Shown: positions 46,314 to 56,237 of the stretch, piece after piece
How the letters are laid out: each line of letters starts with the position of its first letter
How positions within the stretch are numbered: the stretch's first letter is position 1
Origin: Stenocarpella maydis
Lineage: Eukaryota; Ascomycota; Sordariomycetes; Diaporthales; Diaporthaceae
Reading direction: 5' to 3'
Length of the DNA: 64,000 nt
NCBI GenBank assembly: GCA_002270565.1
Contig: NQMI01000143.1
Coordinates: 52,179 to 116,178 of the forward strand
Position numbers and translations under genes: made by a program
The notes under the pieces: generated by a model
Seen by the model: the letters and a program-made list of their open reading frames with translations, nothing else
Told to the model about the DNA's origin: nothing
Databases searched by the model: none

Positions 46314-48966
46314 AAGTAGTCACGGCTTTTGATGCAACGTGAGTTCTTTTGGGGAGCTGGTATCTTCGCGCGCGGCAGCTGAGATCTCGATTTTCTTCTG
46401 GGGTGCTCGGTGTTTGACCGACTCAGCTCAGTCGGCCAGCATCCGCTGCCGCGCATAATTTGAGGGCTTTGAATTCTTTGGTGGTTTTCCCCATGGTGTT
46501 GAATTTTAGCGCGCAAGGAACCAATCTCCAGTGCTGCTTAAATAATGCTTGCGCAGCGGGATTCCAAGAGACTGTTTATGCAGGATCTTTGAGACAAGTG
46601 TGATGCAGGAAGCGCAGTGACAACGCCCGCCGGGAATACTCAAATCAAGTACTTGAACAAGTTCTTCAGTGGAGTTTAAACACCTAATATCGTTCACTTG
46701 AGCACACCGTTGACATGCGGCTCACATTGACAGGTCGCTATAAGTCCCAAGCCACACCAGTAGTGTCATACTGGAGCACGATAGTGTCTTCACGAGACGT
46801 AAGATGGAAACTGTATGGCTATTATGGTGGGGGCATCGGCAGGCTGACAGGCCTCGTAGGACCTCCAGACTGCGACGTCTGCCTCTTGTAGAAGAGTTGT
46901 CCGCTCTCGCTTTGCGCGGGAGCAGCCCAAACTTTGGCGGCATCATAAGTTATCACTTACAACACGTTAGCCGTGGAAAATATACGGTTCGCCCCGAGTC
47001 TGTGAGCCCACTACAAGAACAATCAACTTCTAAGCACCTTGTTGACCAACTATCAGCCGTCGACAAGCAACGGGGGATAATTAAGGGATAAGGCAAGCTT
47101 CGTCTATCAGCTTTCAGAGGCCAACCGTCGGCGGCTTCAGCCGTTGGTTTTCTATATACATACATACCCATACTTGGCCTGGCACGCCATGTACCTAGCG
47201 TGGTGCAGAGACTGCGTGAGATCAGGCACGAGTGTGACCCTGAGAGGCTCGGCTCTTTCCACGGCTCGAGAATGGAGAATGGCTGCTCAGTCTGTTGGGA
47301 TTGGGCTGAAAGCCCGGAGGTCACCTGTTGGACGTAAGTATAGAACAAGATGATTTGTTCGGGTGCATACCGCATGTGAAGCTCAATGTTGATATAAACA
47401 TAGGTCTCAAACTTTCCAATGCTGCTTGCATCTTCCATCTACGCTATATTTATTCCTCTGTGGATTGTACCTGACTTTACTCCTCATTAACGACATGGGA
47501 CGAGTTCCCAGCCAGTCATGTAACATTGGTGACATTTCTACTCATGCTCGTTCCTTGGTGGAATGCGCAATTTCCTCGACAGCCATCGCGCACAGCTCTT
47601 CTCTCCTTTCCCACGCGGTCGATCCCTGCTCTGCACCTGCATCAAAGCCGTGGGCTACGCCCAACATCATCTCATTGACAACATACCTCGAGCCATCTTG
47701 CAGTCCTTTCGCCAGTTAATATCCTTCTGGGGCTAAAGAATCACCCTCGCATGTGAATATTGCCCCGTTTGGGGGGAGGGGGTTACAGTTCCGCTGGTGT
47801 GCGTCCTGGAGATGCCCGAGGATCCGCTCGTTGTTTCTCGTCCGGCACATAGCAACCGAGACACAGACCTGAAAAACCCGGGTGGTTCCTTCCCGATGCC
47901 CTCCTCGGGTGGCTTCTTGTCTTCTGGAGGTGTGGAGAGATCCCGTCGGTGGGGGTGTTCCCACCACGGCACGAATATCGATGGCGATGGGTGGGTATAT
48001 GCTCGTTCGCAGCACTGAAGCCGCGGCCTCCCGAGCTGAAGCTTGAGAACATGGCCCGCTGCCTGTCGAACAGATATTTCGCAACCTCCGCGGCAGGGCC
48101 CGAGACCCCAAGACATGACATCCTCCACGTCGTGGACTGCGGTTATTTGTCCTAACCTATATCTCAATTAGGCGTGTAGGATAGAAACTCAGTATAGATA
48201 TCAAACTATTGATTTAATAATATTGAAATTAGGACCCGGCTTACCCACCCAGGACCAGTGGATAATTTTATCGCTGTAATTACCTACGGGTCCTACGGGC
48301 ACCCATTGGGTATTTCCCACGCGTGGGTATTTCCTGAGTCTATGAGCAAGGACTCTGTGTGTGGTATCAACCAACGGGCAGCCTAAATACAATTTTGTGG
48401 GGTCACGACGGATGTTAATCCACCGCGATCCACTATGGATCCGGGTCCCGCCCACGAGTGTTTTCTCCTGAAGTGTTCTCGCTACTATGGTGTGGTTGGT
48501 TGTCCTGAGCTGACTCGCCTACCGTATTTGCCACCTGAACTCGAATAGTTCTTCAGACATCAAGGCATTGCTACCTGGCACTACTGTGCCTCCTACGCCA
48601 CAGTAATCCCCAGGCAAGGGTCTCGGTCTCGACAATGTTGAGCGTCGTACTCTGCTCCAGTTCAATATTGCGCAACCCAGTATATATGGTGAAAGAAATG
48701 CCTAATCAGGATGGGCATACGGAGCCTGTCATCCCCGCCGTGTTATTGGCCCGTTCACCCGGAGGACCCCCATACTCCCGCACAAGACCCCGAACGTCGT
48801 ACTATCTGCTCAGAAAAGATTACTTAAGCCATGCGCCAAGGATGGTGTAGTGTACAACGTTCTCCAGCTGGAGACGTCTGCCGTTGAAAAGAGATGTCAC
48901 CAGCCTTCCTCGCCTCCTGGTCATTCCGAACCAGGCCAAACTACGTCGCAGGCTCTCGCCTAATAT
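46314..48966. other. 2.6-kb intergenic region, no confident gene
   Basis: Scattered short frames on both strands without domains. Overlapping minus frames at 47716-48167 are GC-related shadows with no family match that I recognise. Confidence 0.5.
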
Positions 48967-49838
48967 ATGTGCCCCGCGTTTGACACCCGCGATATGCCTC
49001 GAAAGGTATGATACATGTGCTTGAGCGGGCTCAAGCTTGCGCCCCTCTTCGCAGAGCTGGGTACTCATGCTCATCAACTACACCCCAGAACAAGACTCCT
49101 GCGGTCATGGCCCGCCTGCGCAACAACCAGCGCCAATCGCGGGAGCGCCACAAGCAATTTGTCCAGGACCTTCAGCAGCGCCTGCAGGCGTACGAACGGC
49201 AGGGCGTCCAGGCGACGCTCGACATGCAGAGGGCCGCACGCGCCGTGGCACTTGAGAACCGCCTCCTTCGTGATCTGCTGGCTCAGCACGGCGTGCCGCA
49301 CGACGAGGTCGGGCGCTTTGTGCGCTCCCGGCTGGACGTCCTCCCGGACGGCACGGCGGAAAGCACTCTTATGAGTTCTGGATCGCGCGCGTCGGGCACG
49401 CAGCAGCAGCTATCTAGTCCCGCGGCAGACATGAGGGGCACGCACAGGTCTCCCTGCTCACCTCCGCGCAGGTCCTCGAGCCTTGGCCCCAAGGTTGCGC
49501 ACTCCAGGGTTACACGTTCCAGGGTGGCGACTTTGGACGCCGGCGTCGCTGCCCATGTCCCGCACGAAGAACCTGGTGCTCATGATGGCGGAAAAGTGTT
49601 ACGAGGTGGATTTACAAGTCCGGAGTCCCCTCCGTCCGCAGACGCGCCATGTCCTCGGAGCGCCGCCGTGCCCGCCAAGTCATCGATGGAGACACTCTGC
49701 GAAACTGCAGCTGCTATTGTCGCCGAAGTACAGGGGCATAATGACACTGGGCGGGCCTTTGCTGCCCTAGGCTGTGAAGGCGCGGCTGGTTGCACTGTAG
49801 GAAATCTGAGAATTTTTGACATTATAGATAGCAGTTGA
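48967..49838 (+). CDS. bZIP transcription factor (fungus-specific type)
   Basis: A two-exon model, 48967-49005 and 49089-49838, gives 262 residues. It uses a good AAG|GTATGA donor and CCCCAG acceptor and joins DMPRK to NKTPAVMARLRNN. An unspliced frame from 49008 is the alternative start. The basic region is ARLRNNQRQSRERHKQF, followed by a leucine-zipper helix (VQDLQQRLQAYERQG, then ALENRLLRDLLAQHGV). The middle (~residues 110-205) is disordered and Ser/Pro/Arg-rich. The C-terminus has the family's second conserved block CETAAAIVAEVQGH ... TVGNLRIFDIID. It lacks the Yap-type basic signature. The nearest neighbours are the Acr3 and Acr2 genes, so a role in arsenic response is possible but unproven. 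Confidence 0.8.
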
Positions 49839-50416
49839 GCGGAGTCGGCGACGCCATCTCCTACGAGACCTCGTTGGAAGGAGTTATCGCCACAGGCCCG
49901 GCATGTGATTATCAAGTGGAATCAAGGCTCACGCCGTCGGCTCCATATGCAAGTTCGTGGGTATAATTGCCGAGACTGAATAATCAACCTAATACCGCCC
50001 TACTAAGACTGGCTGAGGCTTCAGCCACCTTGTTTATCTGCGTGCTATCTGCTAAGGCTTTCAGTTGCTGTCTCTAAAGATTATATAAGAACCTAGTAAT
50101 AATTTAATTAGTTTTAAAGTTAGTATTAGTCTTGGTATTACATTTATTTTTTAAAATTACGTTTTGAAATATGTATAAGTATATAAAGCATTAATTATAG
50201 CTTTGTATCTAAGACGTATTATATTTAGAATAAGGCTTATTCTGGCTAAGCCTAGCTGGTGAGCTTCGCAAAGGAGGTTGCAATTTTGATATGCCAGACC
50301 GGTAAATCTATCTTTCGACATTTAAAACGTCTCTCATCAGTCAGCCCCCCGGCAAAGCCTTTGCTTTTCGTCTGAAATTAGTCCCAGCATCCTCGGTCTG
50401 GTTCTACCAAGCATCC
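49839..50416. other. Convergent intergenic region with AT-rich block
   Basis: Between bZIP (+) and Acr3 (-) 3' ends. Bases ~50080-50240 are strongly AT-rich (TTAATTAG, TATATAAAG and similar), resembling RIP-affected non-coding sequence. Confidence 0.7.
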
Positions 50417-51872
50417 CTAGTCCCGCCAACCCCACCTCCTCGCAGCCCACTGAACCAAATGTACCAGGCAGAGCAACACCGGGACCTCGATCAACGGGCC
50501 CACCGTAGCAGCCAGCGCCTGGTCGCTTTCAGGACCAAATGTTGCCACAGCGACAGCAATTGCAAGCTCGAAGTTGTTGCTAGCTGCTGTAAAGCTCTGC
50601 GTCGCTCCGAGAGCGTAACCAAATCCTAATCTTTTGGTGGTCCAGAGCGTCAGGGAAAAGATTAGCACGAAGTATACCACCAACGGTGCCGCAACTCGCA
50701 CCACACTGACGATCTGGTGTACCACCGCGTGGCCCTGCGAGGCAAACAGCACGAGGATCGTGTATAGCAGGCCGATGAGCGACCACGGCGCAGCAAGGCG
50801 GAGGAAGACCTTGTCGAACCACGCAGGCCCGGCTGTCGCGCGGAGGACGAAGCGCGTAGTAACAGCAGCGCCGAGCGGGATTCCGAGGAAGACGGCCACG
50901 CTGGTCGCCACGATAGAGTAGGAGATGTCCAGTGGACCAGATTCGTGGCTGATGACGCGGATGAAGAAGACGGCCAGCGGAGCGAAGAGTATCATCTGGA
51001 GAATTGAGTTCACCGCAACGAGAATGGCACAATATTCACCGTCACCGCCGGCCAAGCCCGTCCAGATCAAGACCTAGCAGGGAGGTCAGCTAAATTGTTT
51101 GCTGAACAGGGCTAAGGGAAAATAAAGAAAGAGGCGATCGGGGGCACCAGGATACGCGGAGGGTAATCAATACCAGCAGTACGTACCATGGCAATGCATC
51201 TCCCAAGCCCGACCAGGACCAAGCCAACACGGAGCTCGCTCTTGTCAGGTAGAAATGCCCATGCAAGGCCCAACTTGGAGTGATGGAGTCAGCCTTCGGG
51301 TCCGCGGCGTAGATGGATGCTAGCAGGATGCCTACCATGAGGAATGGAGCCACAACCCAGTTCACAAAGACGCTAAAGGCAATCTGCTTCCATAGACCCC
51401 GATCGGCGAAGAGCTCGTGCAGAGATTCGTATCGAACTTTGCATAGGATAGGATACATCATGACCAGGAGCCCAATAGCTAGATGGCAGCAGGTCGTGGA
51501 TGTCAGCAAGGTTCGTCGCACCTGGCCTGGCAGGAGAAACGATGGCAGGGATTACTTACCTATCGGGACAGACACGCCTGCAAACTTCCCCTTCTGAAGA
51601 GCCGGCCCTGTTTCGGAGACGAAATTCCCCAGCAGCACACCGATAATCATGGCGAGCAGGATCCAGGCGGCAAGGAAACGATCTAGCCAGCCGAGAGACC
51701 TGAACACCGAGACCTTCTCGGAGGACCGTTTCTTGTCGGCCTGCGTCTCTTGGCTCCCTGGGTCTTCCGGGTCGCTTCCACGGGCGTCGTTGATGGTAGA
51801 GATGAGGTTGCCATCCGGCTTGTTGACGGTGCCGTCAAAGGCGGTTCCTGTATCAGTGGCTCGTTCCACCAT
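50417..51872 (-). CDS. ACR3: Arsenite efflux transporter Acr3
   Basis: Four exons on the minus strand (51872-51560, 51478-51336, 51273-51187, 51073-50417) give 399 residues, the usual Acr3 length. A hydrophilic N-terminus of ~60 residues precedes ten predicted membrane helices. Splicing restores SVPIAIGLLVMMYPIL, KVRYE, VNWVVAPFLM-LGLAWAFLPD, GLGRCIAM-VLIWTGLAGGDGEYCA (with the conserved Cys needed for arsenite transport) and ALGATQSFTAASNNFELAIAVA. Unspliced reading gives apparent frameshifts that vanish with three ordinary introns carrying CTGAC-type branch sites. The protein exports As(III), and in some fungi Sb(III), across the plasma membrane by H+ antiport. It is divergent from Acr2, 591 bp apart, and sits beside a bZIP gene. 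Confidence 0.95.
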
Positions 51873-52463
51873 GGTAATTACCGACCAAGTCGGACGAGGA
51901 GAAAGGCAGCTGCAGCTCGAGGGAAAATGTATTCCGCCTAACAGTGAAGTTATTTAACGCGATTGCAGGGAGAATCAAAACGCGGGAGCAAGGAAGCGTC
52001 TTTCTCAGCATTGGGAATGTCTTGCTTGGTCCCTTGATGTCGGGTAGAGGCTTTATAGCACGTGGCTTGGAATCGAAAACCCAGGCGATTTTTTGTTGTA
52101 AGAGGGATTAGCCAATGAAATCACAGGTGTGACAGGCTCCCTCCTTGGCGTGACGCAGCGATTCATGACCGTAGTACCGTATACTTTGGAGATACATCAA
52201 GATTTTTTTGGGGGGGGGGCAGGCATTCCTTGGCGGTGTGTGTTCAAAGAGACTAGCACAATACCCTAATGTACGCCAAAGGACCCCTCCGAGCCGAAGT
52301 GCGTAGGTACACAGTAAGTACCGAGTTCTACGCCTGGCCCATGGTTGGTGGGCCGGTGCGGAGAGGGCACCTTAAATTGAAGCAGCAACCTGCTAGGCCA
52401 AGGGTTGTACGGCTTCACGGTCTGCCCAAACCAAACAGCGCCTTCTGCCACAGAGACTCAAAC
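51873..52463. promoter_or_regulatory. Divergent promoter of ACR3 and arsenate reductase genes
   Basis: A 591-bp shared upstream region. It has one CCAAT box (52112-52116) and a T6G10-like run near 52204. Co-regulation of the pump and reductase is inferred from the head-to-head layout. Confidence 0.55.
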
Positions 52464-53080
52464 ATGGCTTCCACTACCACAGACACTGGTAGCTCGGCAT
52501 CGGCGCCCTGGTATGCGAATTACGCTGCGCCCAAGACAGAAGCGGCCAGCGTGTCTCGCGAGGACGTCTTGCGCATGCTCTGCGACGCAGGAAGCGGGGC
52601 TAGCAACGACTTCGTCCTTGTTGATCTACGACGTAACGACCATGAGGTATGTGCTTGGATATGGCTTCTCCGGCTTCCCCTCCTGTCGGCCACACACGTG
52701 ATGCCAGTTTGGCCCGGGGCTTAACGGTCTTCCCCCAGGGCGGAACAATTCGCGGATCCATAAATTTGCCCGCCCAAAGCCTATGGCCTGCAATCCCCAC
52801 CCTGTATGCCATTTTTAAAGCTGCCGGTCTACGCCGCATCATCTGGTACTGTGGTAAGCTGGGCCACTGTGTGCGTGCTGTTTACCCTTCAGGACCATTG
52901 ACGCAGGCAGGTTCTTCGCGCGGTCGCGGCAGCCGGGCCGCCGGCTGGTTCGCCGACCATATCGGGAGCAAGGGGGATGACAAGATGGAAAGCCTGGTCC
53001 TCTCGGGGGGGATCAAGGGATGGGCTGCAGCTGGCGGTGTGTATCTGGACTGGATGGATGAATATGAAGAAAGGGCCTGA
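52464..53080 (+). CDS. Rhodanese/Cdc25-fold arsenate reductase (Acr2 type)
   Basis: Three exons, 52464-52646, 52739-52853 and 52911-53080, give 155 residues. Splicing yields VLVDLRRNDHE-GGTIRGSINLPAQS, IIWYCG-SSRGRGSRAAGWFADHI and LSGGIKGWAAAGG, which is the single rhodanese domain seen in fungal Acr2/Cdc25-like proteins. The active loop is C-G-S-S-R-G-R, a C-x5-R signature that suits arsenate reduction with glutaredoxin/glutathione. Intron 2 ends at the second of two nearby CAG sites. The cytosolic enzyme would feed arsenite to the divergent Acr3 pump. A plain phosphatase-like role cannot be fully excluded from sequence alone. Confidence 0.9.
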
Positions 53081-53149
53081 CACGCGACTGATAGAAAGGC
53101 AGGATGGCAAGGTAGACTCCCATGAGTAGCTAACTAGCTAGTTTCTTTT

Positions 53150-53700
53150 TGAACCCAGATATAATACGCCCTAGTGTTTTACAATTTTTTGAAAAAAAAA
53201 ATTAAATAAGTCAATGAAATATTTCTAAAAAAAAAACCCGCAAAAATCTAAATGTTAATAATATAATAGTTACTGCAAATAAGTGGCGGTTATTACAGCT
53301 CCCCGCTTACGGGGTGATACAGCAGGTGACGGGCATAAGGCTAAATGAGCAACATATTAAGCAGCCCCGCAGGGAATTTTTCTTTTAAATAACCATATTT
53401 CCACTAATAAGGGCTGCAGCTATATATAATATAAGGTAAATATATATCTTAAAAAAGAAGAATATTATTTTTTTCATTTTTATATCTTTTATATTTATAA
53501 AATATTTTTAAAATAAGAATACTTTTATATATATATTTAATTAAAAATATATTGAAATATTTCTTAAAATTCGTTTGAAATAATATAAAATTATAAAACT
53601 ATATTTTACTATGGAATATATAAATATTATAACATGGTTAGTTAAATAAATATTTTATGTTATTATATTTTCATTATTTAATTAATAAAGTTTATGTTGG
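53150..53700. other. AT-rich block
   Basis: About 550 bp of almost pure A/T sequence with A- and T-runs and many TAA/TTA words. This is typical of a RIP-mutated relic in a fungal genome. No coding frame remains. Confidence 0.8.
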
Positions 53701-54013
53701 AATATTGCCCTATTAGATCGCACGCAATCCTGTTGGGCTAGGCTGCCTGACTAAGCAAAGGGGCTTGGCAGGGGAAGAGGCTACTTTTCCTGTTCGTACG
53801 AAACGCTCCCGCTTCCTCTAGATAGTTAGAAGAAGCAAGCAATTATAGACTCATCGAACGGAACCCCACGTACGTACGTACTATCGCCATATGGCAAAGG
53901 CCATTCAACACATATTCTATATTTGTATGGTTGAAATTATCCTTTTATTTTCATCATCATATGACTCATGGCCTGGAAAGCATGAATGCATTTGGAAGCC
54001 TGTTGTTACTATA

Positions 54014-54062
54014 CCGTGCCTCATGGACCTTCGGGCACACCCACCTTCGGGCAGCGCTAATT
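54014..54062 (+). repeat. Left terminal inverted repeat of Fot1/pogo element
   Basis: A 49-bp repeat beginning CCGTGCCTCATGGACC, matching the inverted right end (56167-56215) at all but one position. It is preceded by the TA target dinucleotide at 54012-54013. Confidence 0.93.
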
Positions 54063-54174
54063 ATCACCGCACCACACAAAGAGAAGTTTTTCAAACAGCC
54101 ACAACTCAATCAATTCTAGTGATGCACACTTCGTAGCTATATGAAAATGATCGTGAGAAGTTACTTAATCTTGT

Positions 54175-55920
54175 AATCTAGCCGGACATTAAACTCTGCG
54201 CCCACTGCGTGCTACAATCTGCTCCAAAACTTCTGGCTCAGATGTATTCTCGGAATCTTCCTCCTCCTCTACTTCCACCTCAGGTTAAGCAACTTTACAG
54301 CGTTTCTAAGGCCGTAGCTCTTCTTCCAGTGCCTCTACAGTAAGGTCTTTCTTCCCTATCTCGAACATAGTTATAAACTCTACATTAGGGTTGGGTATAG
54401 CCTTACAGCATCATATCTTCTCTCAGACCTCTTTTTCAACTTTAAGGCTATGGTTCTCATTTTCTAGTAAGGTAATGCAAGACCGAAGACTATCCATCTC
54501 ATCAGCAATCCATTTGGCTTTATATCTAGCCAAGCGATTATTCCAAGGGGCTAAACTCATCATATAGTCCCTAATAATAGTCTCTTCCTCCTTACTGGAT
54601 GATTCAGTAGCTTCAACACTAGCTGCATCACTAAAATTCTCCTATTCCGGCTTATTTAGCTGATCTAGCTTAATCTCTGGGTGCTACAATGCCTTATTAT
54701 AAGATATGAGGTAAATACCATAGTGTCTGAACGCATTCTTAATCATTCTAGCTATAACGGCTTTTTGGGCTTCAAATAAACATCTAACAAAGTTGATCTT
54801 TCCAAGAGGAGTTGAATTGGTATAGCTAGACACCTTTTCTAACTCTATATTAAAAGCCCCCTTTAGTACGCTGAAGATACCATTATCAAGGGGCTGAAGA
54901 CCGTGAGAAGTATGTGCAGGAAGCCAGCACGGGTTCACATTATGCCTATAGCACATTGTCATAAACTCAACACTTCAATAACTATTATGGTTATTAAGTA
55001 CGAGAAGAATTGCTTGGGACTCATTATTATTCTGGATCTTATTCATTACTGGAAGGAAGATATCTTATAGCCATTTAATAGCAATCTCATTGCTCATCCA
55101 GCCATTCGGTAAGACTTTGAATCCCCACTCTAGGGGCATAATCTTCTGGAATTCTCTTATAAACCACTATTACTGGAGGTTCATTCCTTTGAATATAAGG
55201 CCTAGGGGTAAATAGTGGCCTATTGCGGTTATAGAGTCGATCACTATAACAATAGCTTGAGAGGCGTTTTCTTTAATAGCTACAGACCGCTTCTCAGCAC
55301 TTCCTAGTACAAATTTATTATAGGCTTTTAAAAGTCAGTTAAATATAGTATCCTTAAGTAAATAAATAAGTACTAGGCATACTGTTTCCTTCCATAATAC
55401 CACCCTCATCTATATTAACTATTAAGTCTGCTTCCACCCAGTTAAAGTCCTCCAGCTTGTTAAAATACTAGTTAACTGCCTTAGGAGTAAATAAAGTGAA
55501 TCTTTCAGCTTCTTGTTTACGGCCCATCTTTGAGATAACCTTAGGGTATTGCTTCTTGAAGGAGGTAAGCTAATTCTTGCCTAGAGGCCTGGTATCACTA
55601 TTCTCAGCGAGGAGTGAAGTCATGAGACTTCTTATAAAAGAACTTATAGGCGCATAGCCCAATTTCTCTTATCTGAGGATCTATTTGATGATATCCTCTT
55701 CTTGGGCACTAGATAGGCGTTAGGCAGGCTGAATCTGTTAATCTAAAGGCCTGATATCTTTTATCTACTTTAATAAGGTTAATCTCAGCACACTATGGTT
55801 CCGAGCAGCTATATAGGGCGTAAGGCCCTTATCTGTGATATTAAATGCTGCATCATATAAGTCAGACTGAGTATAGTCCTTTGTATGCCCCTAAGGCTTC
55901 TTTTTAGGTGCTATGATGGG
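54175..55920 (-). pseudogene. Pogo-type transposase with many stops
   Basis: The minus strand keeps one reading frame with family landmarks in order: an N-terminal helix-turn-helix and CENP-B-like part (LSSAQEEDII, then EKLGYAPI), NIDEGGIMEG with the first catalytic Asp near 55410, LVLNNHNSY where the second catalytic Asp is Asn (near 55000), and WLPAHTSHGLQPLDNGIF near 54920. An acidic, Glu-rich tail follows. More than ten in-frame stops occur, many where Trp (TGG to TAG) or Gln (CAG to TAG, CAA to TAA) would be expected, as in EDIIK*ILR*EKLG. This C-to-T / G-to-A pattern fits repeat-induced point mutation. The element cannot move by itself. Confidence 0.85.
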
Positions 55921-56166
55921 TAATTCGATTGGTGGTATAGCAGAGAAGAATGTCAATTCATGAGAATTACCGTTCCGGAAGGAGTACATCTAGTGCGGGA
56001 TTCTACCGGCCTATACCGCTACCAACCCCAACAAAACACCATTTGATACTCGATGCGTATAAAGCATTTAAAAAGCTATTAATTGACTATAAAAACATCA
56101 CGATAGTACAAGAAATGACTGAATGCGTATAAGTCGAATGCCCTCACTTTGTGTGGTGGGTGGCTG

Positions 56167-56215
56167 AATTAGTGCTGCCCGAAGGTGGGTGTGCCCGAAG
56201 GTCCATGAGGCACGG
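56167..56215 (-). repeat. Right terminal inverted repeat of Fot1/pogo element
   Basis: Inverted copy of 54014-54062 followed by TA at 56216-56217. It ends about 20 bp before the stop codon of the adjacent oxidoreductase gene. Confidence 0.93.
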
Positions 56216-56237
56216 TAACGGCCTCGCCGCACATCGG

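Larger units (their letters stand above)
54014..56215 (-). mobile_element. Fot1/pogo-type DNA transposon, decayed
   Basis: A 2.2-kb element bounded by 49-bp inverted repeats with one mismatch, beyond which similarity continues weakly to ~70 bp (CACCACACAAAG shared). Each end is flanked by TA (54012-54013 and 56216-56217), the target duplication of Tc1/mariner-pogo elements. Size and repeat length fit Fot1/Pot2-like fungal elements. The interior carries a broken transposase on the minus strand. The near-perfect ends contrast with the heavily mutated interior. Confidence 0.9.

Noticed and set aside
50417..51521. Apparent frameshift in the Acr3 gene
   Set aside because: An ordinary intron (51335-51274) with branch CTGAC and a CAAG acceptor restores the conserved APFLM-LGLAWAFLPD segment, so the gene is intact.
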